A stretch of 64,000 nucleotides of DNA from NCBI GenBank assembly GCA_900756765.1, contig CAAELE010000044.1:1-64000 (forward strand), in the 5' to 3' direction. Each line of letters begins with the position of its first letter. Positions within the stretch are counted from its first letter, which is position 1. Shown in pieces: positions 33,046-44,600 of this stretch. The translations under genes were made by a program, and so were the position numbers. Source of the stretch: an uncultured Collinsella sp. (GTDB lineage: Bacteria; Actinomycetota; Coriobacteriia; Coriobacteriales; Coriobacteriaceae). The notes beneath the pieces are model-generated. The model had not been told where the DNA came from and did no database searches. It was given only the letters and a program-made list of their open reading frames with translations.

Positions 33046-36000
33046 ATGGATCTTTCGACTTTGATGCCGCAACAGCTGCAGATCGTCAAAACGCTCGACC
33101 GTCCGCTGTTTGTCTCGGCGGGCGCCGGCTCGGGCAAGACCTTTACCCTCACGCGCCGCATCGTCTACGCGCTCTCGCCCGAATCCGGTCCGTTCGTCGA
33201 GCATCTGGACCAGGTGCTCGCCATTACCTTTACCAAAGATGCCGCGGCCGAGATCCGTGACCGCGTGCGCCGCGCGCTCATCGACGAGGGCATGGACGAG
33301 GAAGCCCTGACCGTCGACGATGCGTGGATCTCGACCATTCACGGCATGTGCTCGCGCATCCTGCGCGCACACGCGTTGGAGCTGGGCATCGATCCCGAGT
33401 TCACGGTGCTCACCGATACCGACGAGCTTATGGACCAGGCTGTTGAGCATGTGCTGGCCCGCGCGACGGCGCCCGATGCCGCCCCCGAGCTCGCGGCATC
33501 GCTCAAGGCCCTCTACGCCTGGTATCCCATGGCGGGCGAGGGCGGTCCCTTTGGCGCCGGCACCACCATCAAGGGCCTGGTGCGCGAGCTGCTGGAGCTC
33601 TCGAGCCAGTTGCCGGGCGGCATGGACGACGTGCGCGTGGCACGCGGCCAGGCCGATACCTCGGCTCTTGCCGACGCCTATCGTGCGGCGTTGGGTGCAA
33701 GCAAGGCCACGACCGAGAAGGCGCAGATGGCACTCGATGCCATCGACGCGTTCGAGGCGAGCGGCAAGACCATGGCCGATGCGGCGCGACTCATGATGTC
33801 GTGCGCCATGCCGCGGGCGAGCAAGGCGTTCCCCAAGGAGCAGGTTGAGCTGCTCAAGGCCGAGGCCGCCGATGCGTTTATCAATATCGTGCTTGCCTGC
33901 GGTGGCCCGGCGCTCGATGCGCTGGTGGGCCTGGCCCGTTCCGTGGAGGCTGAGTACCGCGCGCTCAAGGCCAGCCAGTCTGCCCTCGACAACAACGACC
34001 TGCTGCGCATGGCTTACGAGGCGTTGCGCGATTACCCTGCCATTCGCGCTGCGTACGAGGGCCGCTTTAAGATGGTCATGATCGACGAGTTCCAGGATAC
34101 CGACCAGATGCAGGTCGATTTGATTCGCTATCTGACGGGTGCGGGGGAGCGCGCGTTGTGTACCGTGGGCGATGCGCAGCAGTCCATCTATCGCTTCCGT
34201 GGCGCCGATGTCGAGGTGTTCCGTCGCCAGGAGCGCAAGGTGGGCGCCTCGGGGACGGCCGAGGCAGCGGACGTCGCTGGCACTGCTGCCGATGTTCCCG
34301 CCGGTGAGCTCGTCAAACTCGTGCGCAACTTCCGCAGCCACGACGAGGTGCTGCGCTATGTGGCCCGCGTCTTTGATGGCGACGACGGCGGCCTGATGCA
34401 GGGCTTTTTGGACCTTGAGGCGAGCGACGGCCGCAAGGACACGCTGGTGGCAGACGCCTCGCGTCGCCAGGCTCTCTTTGTTGCCGGCGGCAGTACGCAG
34501 GAGCGCACACAGGCCAAGGCCCGTGCGATCGCCGAGCGATTCCGCGCGCTTGCCGATGCCGGCCAGCCCCAGGGCGGCATGGTGCTGCTGCTGGGCCGCA
34601 TGACCAACGCCGACGTCTACGCACAGGCCTTCCGTGACCAGGGGCTCGACTGCGTCATCGCGGGCGGCTCGGTCTTTGCCCAAGCTGCCGAGGTGCAAAC
34701 GGTGCGCGCTCTAGTCTGCGCGCTCGCCAACCCGGCTGATACGGCGCAGGGCCTTATGCCGCTGCTGGCATCGCCGATGTTTGCGCTGGGCGCCCAGGAG
34801 TTCCTGGCGCTGGCGACCAAGCTCGATAGCGAGACGGGGGAGACGTCGCGCCGCAACATCGATGCGGGCATCATGAGCGATTCCGATGTGCCGGGCCTGC
34901 AGGGCCTGCCGCTCGTGACGCGCGCCCGCGAGGTGTTGCGCTATGCGCTTCGTCGTGTGGGTCGCGATTCGTTCGCCGCCATCGCGCGTGACGTGGTCAA
35001 CGCCTCCGGCTGGTTCGTGCGTCTGGCGCAGCGTGGTCCCGAGGGCAAGGCCATCGCCGCCAACGTGCTCAAGGCGCTCGATGCCGTGGCTGAGGCTGAG
35101 GCCGAGTTCGGCAACTCGCCGCGCTCCATTGCGCTTGCCTTCGATCGCTTCCTGGCGGGCAAGGAGGCCCCGGGCGCGCTCAATGAGGAGGGCGACGGCG
35201 CGGTACGCATCATGACCGTGCATGCATCCAAGGGCCTGGAGTATCCGGTCGTGGCGGTTGCCGAGTGCTTTGGCGTGCGCAAATCGTCCGGTGCGGCTCA
35301 GATGGGGCGTGTCGAGGGCGGAGCGCAGGTCGTGGCGCTGCCGGCACGCTTCAACGGCGTTAAGCTCGCCGACGGAACCTTTGTGAAGGGCGACGACGTC
35401 AAAAAGCAGTTTGAGCATGCGTTTAAGGGCAAGGGCACGTCGCTGTGGCTGCCGCCGGAGCTCATGGAGGACGTCTGTGCGACGGGTTCTCCCGCCGAGG
35501 CATTTGCTCGCCTGCGCAACGATGATCTGCAGCTCTCGCTCGAGGAGCGGGCCCGCTTGCTCTACGTTGCCATGACGCGTGCCCGCGAGCTGGTGATCTT
35601 GGCGATGGATGCCGGCGTGAGCCGTGGCAAGCTGTGTGCGCCGACCTTCGACGTCGAGACCGATCTGACCTATGACGTGCTGCGTCGTATTCTGCCGACG
35701 AACGGCCTGGACATGCCACAGCTCGATGCCGACCGCCTGGTGTTCGACAACTCCCAGCCGGGCGACTACGAGCTCATTTCGCTCGCGAACTTTACCTTTG
35801 GCGAGCAGGCGTTTGAGGCCAACGCTTCGCTGGATGCCAAGGGCAGGCTTGTCCGCGGCGATGCGGAGCCGGAGGGTGCCGGTGCAGATGCCCGCGCCGC
35901 CGTTCCCGGTCCTGCCGACCCCGAGCCCGATTCGTTTGAGCTTGTGTATCCCCAGGCAGCGGGCGTGCGCATGGGCATCTGTCCGTATCCGATGCGTGAT

Positions 36001-36690
36001 TCGTATAGTTACTCGTCAATTGCCGCGGCGCTGCATGCCGAGTCCGAGGACCGTGCTGCCGAGGCGCACGTGCCCATGGACGAGGCCGGCGATGATGCGG
36101 AGTCGGATGGTTCCGAGATGACGGATGCAGACGTGGCCGCCGTTGAGCCCGCCGGCAACCCCATGGCGCTGGGCTCGGCGTTCCATGCCGCCTGCCAGTG
36201 GCTGATCGAGATGGGTGTCGATGCGCTGCCCGCCGCGCGTGCCGATGCACTGGCGCGCCAGTGGCGCCTGACGCCGGAGCAGCGCGAACGCTTCGACGTT
36301 GCCCTGGACCGCTGGCTCAAGTCGTCGGTTCGTGCCGAGCTGCTCGCGTGGCCGTGCATCCGTGCCGAGGTGCCGTTCTTCTCGCTGGGCTGCGAGGACG
36401 AGGACATCGCTCGCTACGGTTCATATGCCGAAGGCGCCATCGACGCTTTGGCGACGAACCCGGCGGATTCGTCACGCGCGCTGGTCATCGACTACAAGAC
36501 GGGCGGCACGCCGGACGAGACGCCGGAACAGCTGCTCGAGAAGCACGCCCTGCAGGCGCGCGTCTACGCCGATGTTCTGCATAAGGCGGGCTTTGAGGCC
36601 GTGACCGTCAAGTTCGTCCGCGTGGAGCAGCCGGATCCAACCATCTTCGTCGAACCCGCCGAACCTCAAGTGGTCACCTACAATCTTTAG
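33046..36690 (+). CDS. addA: AddA-like UvrD-type helicase-nuclease
   Basis: 1214 residues. SF1 helicase: Walker A SAGAGSGKT near residue 25, DEFQDTD motif II, GDAQQSIYRFRGA motif III, VHASKGLEYPVV and VAMTRARELV in the C-terminal helicase domain. The C-terminal nuclease has VIDYKTGG. An acidic, Ala-rich insert of about 100 residues lies before the nuclease domain. Together with AddB it unwinds and degrades ends for RecA loading. Confidence 0.92.
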   Translation: MDLSTLMPQQLQIVKTLDRPLFVSAGAGSGKTFTLTRRIVYALSPESGPFVEHLDQVLAITFTKDAAAEIRDRVRRALIDEGMDEEALTVDDAWISTIHGMCSRILRAHALELGIDPEFTVLTDTDELMDQAVEHVLARATAPDAAPELAASLKALYAWYPMAGEGGPFGAGTTIKGLVRELLELSSQLPGGMDDVRVARGQADTSALADAYRAALGASKATTEKAQMALDAIDAFEASGKTMADAARLMMSCAMPRASKAFPKEQVELLKAEAADAFINIVLACGGPALDALVGLARSVEAEYRALKASQSALDNNDLLRMAYEALRDYPAIRAAYEGRFKMVMIDEFQDTDQMQVDLIRYLTGAGERALCTVGDAQQSIYRFRGADVEVFRRQERKVGASGTAEAADVAGTAADVPAGELVKLVRNFRSHDEVLRYVARVFDGDDGGLMQGFLDLEASDGRKDTLVADASRRQALFVAGGSTQERTQAKARAIAERFRALADAGQPQGGMVLLLGRMTNADVYAQAFRDQGLDCVIAGGSVFAQAAEVQTVRALVCALANPADTAQGLMPLLASPMFALGAQEFLALATKLDSETGETSRRNIDAGIMSDSDVPGLQGLPLVTRAREVLRYALRRVGRDSFAAIARDVVNASGWFVRLAQRGPEGKAIAANVLKALDAVAEAEAEFGNSPRSIALAFDRFLAGKEAPGALNEEGDGAVRIMTVHASKGLEYPVVAVAECFGVRKSSGAAQMGRVEGGAQVVALPARFNGVKLADGTFVKGDDVKKQFEHAFKGKGTSLWLPPELMEDVCATGSPAEAFARLRNDDLQLSLEERARLLYVAMTRARELVILAMDAGVSRGKLCAPTFDVETDLTYDVLRRILPTNGLDMPQLDADRLVFDNSQPGDYELISLANFTFGEQAFEANASLDAKGRLVRGDAEPEGAGADARAAVPGPADPEPDSFELVYPQAAGVRMGICPYPMRDSYSYSSIAAALHAESEDRAAEAHVPMDEAGDDAESDGSEMTDADVAAVEPAGNPMALGSAFHAACQWLIEMGVDALPAARADALARQWRLTPEQRERFDVALDRWLKSSVRAELLAWPCIRAEVPFFSLGCEDEDIARYGSYAEGAIDALATNPADSSRALVIDYKTGGTPDETPEQLLEKHALQARVYADVLHKAGFEAVTVKFVRVEQPDPTIFVEPAEPQVVTYNL

Positions 36691-36702
36691 CCCTCAGATA
36701 AC

Positions 36703-36765
36703 TTGCGGTGGAATACGGACTGTTTTGGCCAAAAAAGCCGCCAAACAGTCCGCATTTCACCGCAA
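36703..36765. repeat. 63-bp REP-like palindrome, copy 2
   Basis: Same element as 161-223: identical length, identical first 28 bases, and the same TTTCACCGCAA end. Arms pair over most of their length around a GGCC...GCC centre. Here it lacks the outer GGGGACAGGTT arms. Confidence 0.8.
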
Positions 36766-36826
36766 CGCATCGGAGAGCCTGGGGCGGTACAATGACTCGA
36801 ACGGTTCAAACGAATAAGGAGCCATC

Positions 36827-37336
36827 ATGCAGCTCACCAAAACGCTTAAGGTGACGCCGGAGGAGCTTTTTGACGCTCTGGCGGGGTTCATCATGCAGGA
36901 TATCGAGAACGCCACGGGCAAGCGTCCCAGCCGCAACAAGCTCAACGGCTATAAGTACGAGAAGCGCGCCCAGTCCGCAAAAGGCAAGGCCAAGGGCACG
37001 GCGATCAAGGTTAAGATCAAGCACTTTGACTACCCGTGCCTCTATGAGGTCCGTTTTCAGTATGCGGCGGGCATCAATACCATGCGCTATGAGGCTGCAC
37101 CTGCTGGCGATGGTGTCTGCGAGCTCACCTATACCGAGGATTTTCAGGGTGTGGGTGGCAACACGTCTGGCGCGCGCGGCAAGCTCGGCCTCTTCTTCTA
37201 TGAGCGCAAGCTCAAGAGCCACGCCAACCAGACGATTGATCAAATCGTCAAATACATCGAGGGCGAGCGCCGCGTAAAGGCTAATCCCGCCTTCGCCGAT
37301 GATACTGCCGAAAACGCTTCGGATGTATTCCATTGA
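36827..37336 (+). CDS. DUF3284-family protein
   Basis: 169 residues, cytoplasmic. The pattern ITKTLKVTPEELFDAL...DIENATGK...KLNGYKYEKR and the late LTYTEDF fit DUF3284, a SRPBCC-like family often found beside PTS lactose/cellobiose genes. No PTS gene is near here. Function unknown. A TACAAT at about 36788 and AAGGAG before the ATG support expression. Confidence 0.75.
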   Translation: MQLTKTLKVTPEELFDALAGFIMQDIENATGKRPSRNKLNGYKYEKRAQSAKGKAKGTAIKVKIKHFDYPCLYEVRFQYAAGINTMRYEAAPAGDGVCELTYTEDFQGVGGNTSGARGKLGLFFYERKLKSHANQTIDQIVKYIEGERRVKANPAFADDTAENASDVFH

Positions 37337-37844
37337 TATCCTGTGCAAAAGCTTTACCGCTCTTCACATCAACTGCGAACACTTCAGGCTTCGAGCCAGT
37401 AGCGAGCGGCCCGACTAAATAAGCTGATGGAAGTGCCAAATGAATAAGAATGCCACTACAAATGGCAATTGTGCTCGGATCTTTCAATGCCCAAGTATCT
37501 TGGAGTGCCCTCTACGTATGTGTCTCCGTTTTCTATCTTCTGCAGCTTTTTCTTCTGTATCCCATTGAGAGGACGGAAGCGACCCGTTCTGAAAGCTCTG
37601 AAAAGGGAAGGTTTGACGCAGCCAAGATGTTCAGACGCGAAACCTGGCGTGTTGGAGAATCCGCTTTTGCGGTATTGCTTCTTCTAATCGGCACGAGCAT
37701 GCTCGATATATCGGGATGCCCTCATTCCCCTTTTTGAAGGTCCCAAATTAGCTACCCGTGTGGGTTTGGCTAGGTTCGGGTGCTGTCCGTGCCGTGGGGT
37801 AAAATCGTTCAGTCAGAACACGAACCCGCATCGGAGCTCATCAC
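37337..37844. other. 500-bp AT-richer stretch, probably gene remnants
   Basis: Composition differs from both neighbours up to about 37740. Short frames on both strands look like broken membrane-protein pieces: on the minus strand a hydrophobic segment followed by EVFAVDVKSGKAFAQD, and on the plus strand VSVFYLLQLFLLYPIE. No intact gene or family could be recognised. The last 100 bases are the dnaE promoter region. Confidence 0.4.
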
Positions 37845-40800
37845 ATGGCATTCGTCCATCTGCACAACCACACTGTTTTCTCCATGCTCGACGGCGCAAC
37901 CCGTATCCAGGATATGGTCAACCGTGCCGTTGAGCTTGGCATGCCCGCCGTGGCCATTACCGACCACGGTTACATGTACGGCGTACCCGACCTGGCGCTG
38001 GCCTGCGACGCCGTCAATCACAACACGCCCGAGTACAAAACCTGGAGCCACGACAAGGCCTTCTTGGAAAAGGACCGCCGCGACGAGCTGGTGGAGCCCG
38101 ATCCCGAGTCCAGCCCGCGCGAGCATGCCCAGTATGTGAAGGACATGGCCATGTGGGACGAGAAGGGCAACATCGACGAGCTCAAGCCGCCGCTGGTCAT
38201 CAAGCCCATCTTTGGCTGCGAGGTCTACTTTACGCCGGACGAGACGCTCGCCCGCGACCACAAGCCCGAGCTCTACCACATGATCCTTCTGGCCAAGGAC
38301 CAGGAGGGCTACGTCAACCTAATGCAGACGGTCTCCGAGGCCGCCGTGCAGGGCTTTTACTATAAGCCCCGCGTGACGCTCGACAACCTGCGCCGTCACG
38401 CCAAGGGCATGATCTGCACGAGCGCCTGCATCGCGGGTATCATTCCCAAATACATCGACCGCGGTGACATGGAGGGCGCCATCAAGTGGGCCGAGACCTT
38501 CCGCGACACCTTCGACCCCGGCGACTTTTATATCGAGATTCAGGAACACGGCATTACCACCGATAACGGCCTGACCGACGAGCAGATGGACCGCACGCTC
38601 ATCGACATTGCCAAACAGGTGGGCGTCAAGGTCATCGCCACCAACGACTTCCACTACCTGCGCCGCGAGGACGCGCCGGTGCAGGACGTCATCATGTGCA
38701 TTGGCATGAACGCCAAGGTCGACGACCCTAACCGCATGCGCATGACTGGCTCGGAGTTTTACATGAAGACCGAGGAGGAGATGCGGGCGATGTTCCCGTA
38801 TTGCCCCGAGGCCTGCGACAACACGCTCGAGATCGCCGACAAGTGCTACGTCGAGCTGGACTGGGACTCCATCATCCTGCCGCGCTTCCCGTTGCTCGAT
38901 CCCGGCGAGACGCACGAGAGCCAGTTCCGCCGCGAGTGCGAGAAGGGCCTGCGCCAGCACTACGGCGACGACTGGGCCACGCGCGAAATCGGTGGCGTCA
39001 ACATCAAAGAGCGCTTTGAGTACGAATACAAGGTCATCTGCGACAAGGGTTTTGCCGCCTACTTCTTGATCGTTGCCGAGTACGTGCAGTGGGCCAAGGA
39101 CAACGGCATTGGCGTCGGCCCCGGCCGTGGCTCGGCCGCCGGCGCTATCGTCGCCTACGCCATGAACATCACCGCGTTCGACCCACTCGAGAACGGCCTG
39201 ATGTTCGAGAGGTTCCTGTCCCCGCAGCGTACCGAGATGCCCGATATCGATATGGACTTCGACGATGAGCGGCGCCTCGAGGTCGTGGAGCACGTTCGCC
39301 AGCTCTACGGTCCCGAGAAGGTCACCCACGTCATCACCTACTCGACCATTAAGGCCAAGCAGGCCATTAACGACGCCGCGCGCGTCCTGGACTACCCGGT
39401 CTACATGGGCCAGCGCCTGTCCAAGATGGTCTCGAGCGACCCCAAGGTCAAGCTCAAGCAGGTGCTCGACAAACAACCCGGCAAAGAGGACCTTTTTAAC
39501 CCCGATTTTGCCGAGGCCTATAAAAAGGACGACGACGCCCGCCGCATCATCGACACGGCGCTCTCGATTGAGGGCCTCACCCGTGGCGAGGGCGTGCACG
39601 CGTGCGCCGTTCTAATCTGCCGCGACCCCGTCAACGAGCACGTGCCCACCAAGCTCGATACTAAGGGCGGCGTCGAGATTACCCAGTACGAGGGCCATAC
39701 CGTCGCCGACATGGGCCTGCTCAAGATGGACTTCCTGGGCCTGCGTACGCTGACGGTTATCTCCAAGGCCAAAGCAAACATCAAAAAGAACTTCGGCATC
39801 GACATCAAAGAGGAAGAGATTCCCTTTGACGACCCCGAGATCTTTAAGCTCATGGGCTCCGGCCACACCGCCGGCGTCTTCCAGGTTGAGTCCGCCGGCA
39901 TGACGGCCACAATCAAGAACATGAAGCCCACCGAGTACAAGCACGTCGTGGCATTGATCGCCCTGTACCGCCCGGGCCCGCTGGGCGCCGGCATGGTTTC
40001 GTCCTACATCAACCGTATGAACGGCAAGGAGCCGGCCGTCTCCTACGACGACCGTCTGGACGACATCCTGGGCGAAACCTACGGCACCATGGTCTACCAG
40101 GAGCAGGTTATGCTCATCTCCGTCGAGATGTGCGGCTTCTCCAAGGGCGAATCGGACTCGCGTATCCGTAAGCCCGTGGCTAAGAAGAAAATCAAGCTGC
40201 TCACGTCGACGGTGCTCCACTGGGAGGATGGCTCGGACGAGACCACCTACGACCACTGGATGAACGGCGCTATCAAGAACAACTACACGCGCGAGGTCGC
40301 CCAGAAGATTTGGGATGATGTTCTCGAGTTCGCGTCCTACGCCTTCAACAAGTCGCACTCCGCCGGCTACGCCATCCTGGTTATGCAGACGGCGTGGCTC
40401 AAGGCGCACTATCCGCACGAGTACATGGCGGCCGTTCTGACGTCCTATACGGGCAAGACCGACAAGATCGTGCACTACGTCTCGGCATGCCGTCACGACG
40501 GCATCCCCGTGCTGTCGCCAGATGTTAACGAGTCCGGCACCGAGTTCACGGCTACCAAGGAAGGCGTGCGCTTTGGTCTGGCCGGCATCCGCGGCGTGGG
40601 TACCGGCGTGGCGCAGGCGATTATCGCCGAGCGCGAGGCGGGCGGCCCGTTTAAGACGCTGCACGACTTTGTCGAGCGCGTGGACTCGAGCCAGGCCAAC
40701 CGCCGCGTGATCGAATCGCTGATCAAGGCAGGTGCCTTTGACTCCACGGGCTATCCGCGCCGCCAGATGATGCACTTTGTGGACAAGAACAACCCCGAGA

Positions 40801-41648
40801 ACATCATCGACGCCGCGATAAAGCGTCAGAAGGACCGCGCGAGCGGCCAGACCTCGTTCTTCGACATGTTTGGTGATGTTGAGGGCTCGGGTTTCGAGGT
40901 CAGCGTGCCCGATCCGGACGGCCAGGAATGGGACCGCCACCTCAAGCTGAGCCAGGAGAAGGAGGTTCTGGGCATCTATGTCTCGGATCACCCGCTGCGC
41001 CCGTTTGAGTATGCGCTCAGCAAAGCGCGCGACTTTTCGTTCTCGCAGATCGACACCGGCTACGAAGTTCAGAATCCTACGGGCGGCACCATCAACCAGG
41101 AGATTCCCGAGGGCAAAGCGCTGTGGTGGGCCGGCATGGTCTCGAGCGTGTCCAAGCGCGTGACCAAAAACGGCGACCCCATGGGCATCGTGCAGCTCGA
41201 GGACATGGAAGGCGAGGCCACCGTCGTCGTGTTCCCCAAAACCTATAAAGAGGCCGAGGGGTACCTGTACGGCGAGGTCGATCCCGAGACCGGCGCGCAG
41301 CTGTCCGACGCCTTTGTGCGCATTAAGGGCAAGCTCGAGCGCTCGGACCGCGGCGACCAGATCATCGCGCAGGAGATCGTGCCGCTGGAGCTCAACGAGG
41401 AGAACAACAAGCCCAAGGTGTTTGAGGTCATGGTGCCCAACAGCCGCTTTAGCCAGGGCAATATGGCGCGCCTGGCCACGGTGCTCACCACTAACCCGGG
41501 CGGCGACCGCGTGGAGATCTTTATCGAGCAGGTGGACGGGCGCGTGCTGCGCGCCGAGGTGCCTGCCAAGGTCAACGCGCGCTCGATTCCGCTGCTGGCC
41601 GAGGCCAAGGCCATTGTGGGTAACCAGGGCCGCGTGACGGTGATCTAG
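37845..41648 (+). CDS. dnaE: DNA polymerase III alpha subunit
   Basis: 1267 residues, the replicative polymerase. N-terminal PHP domain (HLHNHTVFSMLDG, ITDHGYMYG) with an insert of about 50 polar residues between early PHP motifs. Catalytic palm aspartates in PDIDMDFDDERR; GPGRGSAAGA; fingers and tau-binding regions follow; OB fold near residue 1060 on. Length is above the usual 1160 because of the insert. Single gene. Confidence 0.95.
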   Translation: MAFVHLHNHTVFSMLDGATRIQDMVNRAVELGMPAVAITDHGYMYGVPDLALACDAVNHNTPEYKTWSHDKAFLEKDRRDELVEPDPESSPREHAQYVKDMAMWDEKGNIDELKPPLVIKPIFGCEVYFTPDETLARDHKPELYHMILLAKDQEGYVNLMQTVSEAAVQGFYYKPRVTLDNLRRHAKGMICTSACIAGIIPKYIDRGDMEGAIKWAETFRDTFDPGDFYIEIQEHGITTDNGLTDEQMDRTLIDIAKQVGVKVIATNDFHYLRREDAPVQDVIMCIGMNAKVDDPNRMRMTGSEFYMKTEEEMRAMFPYCPEACDNTLEIADKCYVELDWDSIILPRFPLLDPGETHESQFRRECEKGLRQHYGDDWATREIGGVNIKERFEYEYKVICDKGFAAYFLIVAEYVQWAKDNGIGVGPGRGSAAGAIVAYAMNITAFDPLENGLMFERFLSPQRTEMPDIDMDFDDERRLEVVEHVRQLYGPEKVTHVITYSTIKAKQAINDAARVLDYPVYMGQRLSKMVSSDPKVKLKQVLDKQPGKEDLFNPDFAEAYKKDDDARRIIDTALSIEGLTRGEGVHACAVLICRDPVNEHVPTKLDTKGGVEITQYEGHTVADMGLLKMDFLGLRTLTVISKAKANIKKNFGIDIKEEEIPFDDPEIFKLMGSGHTAGVFQVESAGMTATIKNMKPTEYKHVVALIALYRPGPLGAGMVSSYINRMNGKEPAVSYDDRLDDILGETYGTMVYQEQVMLISVEMCGFSKGESDSRIRKPVAKKKIKLLTSTVLHWEDGSDETTYDHWMNGAIKNNYTREVAQKIWDDVLEFASYAFNKSHSAGYAILVMQTAWLKAHYPHEYMAAVLTSYTGKTDKIVHYVSACRHDGIPVLSPDVNESGTEFTATKEGVRFGLAGIRGVGTGVAQAIIAEREAGGPFKTLHDFVERVDSSQANRRVIESLIKAGAFDSTGYPRRQMMHFVDKNNPENIIDAAIKRQKDRASGQTSFFDMFGDVEGSGFEVSVPDPDGQEWDRHLKLSQEKEVLGIYVSDHPLRPFEYALSKARDFSFSQIDTGYEVQNPTGGTINQEIPEGKALWWAGMVSSVSKRVTKNGDPMGIVQLEDMEGEATVVVFPKTYKEAEGYLYGEVDPETGAQLSDAFVRIKGKLERSDRGDQIIAQEIVPLELNEENNKPKVFEVMVPNSRFSQGNMARLATVLTTNPGGDRVEIFIEQVDGRVLRAEVPAKVNARSIPLLAEAKAIVGNQGRVTVI

Positions 41649-41686
41649 GGACGGCGTTGCTGGTCCGCGCGAGATTGGAGGAAGTG

Positions 41687-44600
41687 ATGGCACAGGGGAC
41701 GTTTGTGCAGGCGCTCCGGAAAGAGGCGGCGCTGAGCGGCACCTTTATGAAGGGGCGTTCGCTCATGCTCAACGGCGCCGTGCTGTCGATCGAGGACAGC
41801 GGCTCGCGCTTCTCCAAGAACGTGACGGTTGAGGGCTCAGTGCGCGGCTCGCGCGGTGACCTGTACAAGACGCACGTGGCGCTCGACATGGACGAGCACG
41901 AGGTGATCGACTACGACTGCGATTGCCCCGCTGCCTATCGCTACCCCGGCATGTGCAAGCACGCCATCGCCACGGCGCTAGCGTACCTGGACGCCAGCGG
42001 CATTGAGCCTGTTGAGGGGCTGCGCACGCCGGTCCGCACGTTTACGGCGGCGCCCAAGCAAGCCGCGCGTCCTGCGTCTGCCGCACCGGCGGTCAACCCT
42101 AACTTTCCCTTCCCGGCGCCGGTTCCCACGAGCCCGAGCCTCATGAAGGCGCTCTCCGATCTTTCGGACGCGCGCATGGATGAGTTGGCGGGCATGCGCC
42201 GCAAGCTCGCCGGCACTGTCGACCCCGATGCCCCCAAGGCGGTGTTGGAGCCCTCGCTGGTGCCGTACTACAATCCACTGTTCGCCGACCGCTTTAGCTG
42301 GGCACTCGAGTTCCGCATCCGCTGCGGTTCGGTGTCCTACGTGGTCAAGGATATCGACGGCATGGCCGCCGCCTACATGCGCGGCGGCACGTTCTCGTAC
42401 GGCAAGAAGCTCACATTCCTCCATGTGCCCGAGGCCTTCGACGAGGTTTCGGTGCGCCTGCTCGATCTTGTTGTGGCAACGGTTGTGTATCTGAGCGACA
42501 TCACGAGTTCGCGTTCGGCGTCGTACGATTTTGCACGCAGCGGCTTTGTCGCCGAGCGCCAGCTGCCGCTGTCCGAGCATGACATCGTATACATGCTGGA
42601 CTTGCTGCGTGGCCGGACCATTTCCTTTGAGCCCGCCTGGTCGCGGGGAACGACGACGCATCGTTCCTACGAGGTAGCGGTTGAGTTGTCGCCGGTGGGG
42701 GAGGACGAGGCCTCGGCAAAACAACCGCCGCTCCTTGCCGCCAAGATCGCGCCGGCGGCCGGTGGCAGCTACGACCTGCGCCTGCCCGCCGATATGTACT
42801 GCTTTGCCTCGGGTGACGTTGCCTATCTGGTCGACACACACCGCGCGCGCCGCGCCGATGCGGCGTTTGCCCAGCATGCCGCACCGTTTCTGTCGCGTCT
42901 GCTGCCCTGTCGCACGCCGGTCCATATCGCTGCCGAGCAGGTGGGCGAATTCTGCCGCATGGCACTGCCCGTGCTGCGCGAATACACTGACCTCACCGCT
43001 CCCGCCGTGCTCGACACCGTGGCGCCCGAGCCGAGCTTTGCCATGGCAATCGGTGTCGACGACGGGCTTGTGACCTGCAAGATTACGGTTGCCTACGGTG
43101 GTTGGTCGGGAGATCTCTTTAGCCTGGGTGCTCCGGGAAGCCCCTTCGAAGAACAGCGTCCGGGCGTGCCGCCGCGCGACGAGATAGCAGAGTTTCGCGT
43201 TATGGACACGGCGGCTCTGTATTTCGACTTTTACGAGGGCGGCCTGGCGTTTGAGGAACGCGATGACGAGAGCCTGTTCCACTTGCTGACCGAGGGCCTG
43301 TCCGCCCTGTCCGAGCTGGGCGAGGTCATGCTCAGCGACCGCCTACGCCAGATCTCGGTCCGCCCTGCGCCCAAGCTTTCGGTGCGTGTAACCGTCAAGA
43401 GCAACCTGCTCGACGTCGAACTGGGCGCGAGCGGCCTTTCGGCGGCAGACCTTGCCATCTACCTCGACTCGTACAAGCGCCACCAGACGTTTGCGCGTCT
43501 CACGTCCGGCGACATCGTACGCCTGGACGAGGGAGCGCGCGCCGCGTTTGGCCTTGCCGAGGACCTGGGCGTCGATGCTGTCGACCTGCTCGACGGCGTG
43601 TCGCTTCCCGCGTCGAGCACCCTGTTCGTCGACAGCATGCTTGCGCGCACGCCCGCGCTCGAGGCCGATCGCGACGCCGCGTTCCGCCGTACCGTCGAGC
43701 GCCTGGACACGCTCGGCAAGATGGACTTTACGGTGCCGGTCTCGCTCAAGGCCACACTGCGCGGCTATCAGGTCGACGGCTACCAGTGGCTCGGTTCGCT
43801 CGAGCACCTGGGTCTCGGCGGTATTTTGGCCGACGACATGGGCCTGGGCAAAACGCTGCAGATGATCGCACATATCCTGGCGCGCGTGGAAGCGGGGGAC
43901 ACTAAGCCCACGCTTGTGGTGTGCCCTGCGTCGCTCGTGTACAACTGGACTGCCGAGCTGGAGCGCTTTGCGCCTTCGCTCGACGTGTGCGCCATCGTGG
44001 GTGCCAAGGCACAGCGCCGCGTGCAGATAGCCGGCGTGGCCGAGCATAACGTGGTCGTGACGTCATATGACCTCATGCGCCGCGATATCGACGAGTATGC
44101 CGAGCAGGACTTTGCCCGCGTGGTGCTCGACGAGGCCCAGTACATTAAAAACCCGCTCACGCAGGTAGCGCGCGCCGCCAAGCGCCTGCCAGCCGGTGTG
44201 CGCTTTGCCCTGACGGGCACGCCCATCGAAAACCGCCTGTCCGAGCTCTGGAGCATCTTCGACTTTTTGATGCCGGGCCTTTTGGGGACGCGCGAGTCGT
44301 TTGCCAAGCGCTTCGAAAGCCCGGTCGAGCACGCCGAGGGTGACAGCGCTGCTTGCCTACAGGCGCTCGTGTCGCCGTTTGTGCTGCGCCGTGTTAAGGA
44401 AGACGTGGTGGCCGACCTGCCCGAGAAGATCGAAGACACTGTCATGGCACAGCTCACCGGCGAGCAGCGCAAGCTCTACCTGGCCAACCAGGACCGCATC
44501 GCCCAGCAGGTGCAGCATCGCGAGGCATCCGAGTTTAAGAAGGACAAGCTCAAGGTACTCGCCGAGCTCACCAAGCTGCGCCAGATCTGCTGCGACCCGC

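Noticed and set aside
29857..34698. 1613-codon open frame on the minus strand opposite addB/addA
   Set aside because: Shadow frame produced by GC-rich codon bias; the sense strand carries clear helicase and nuclease motifs.
37450..37737. 95-codon plus-strand frame before dnaE
   Set aside because: No ribosome site, and neighbouring frames show equal fragments; treated as decay.
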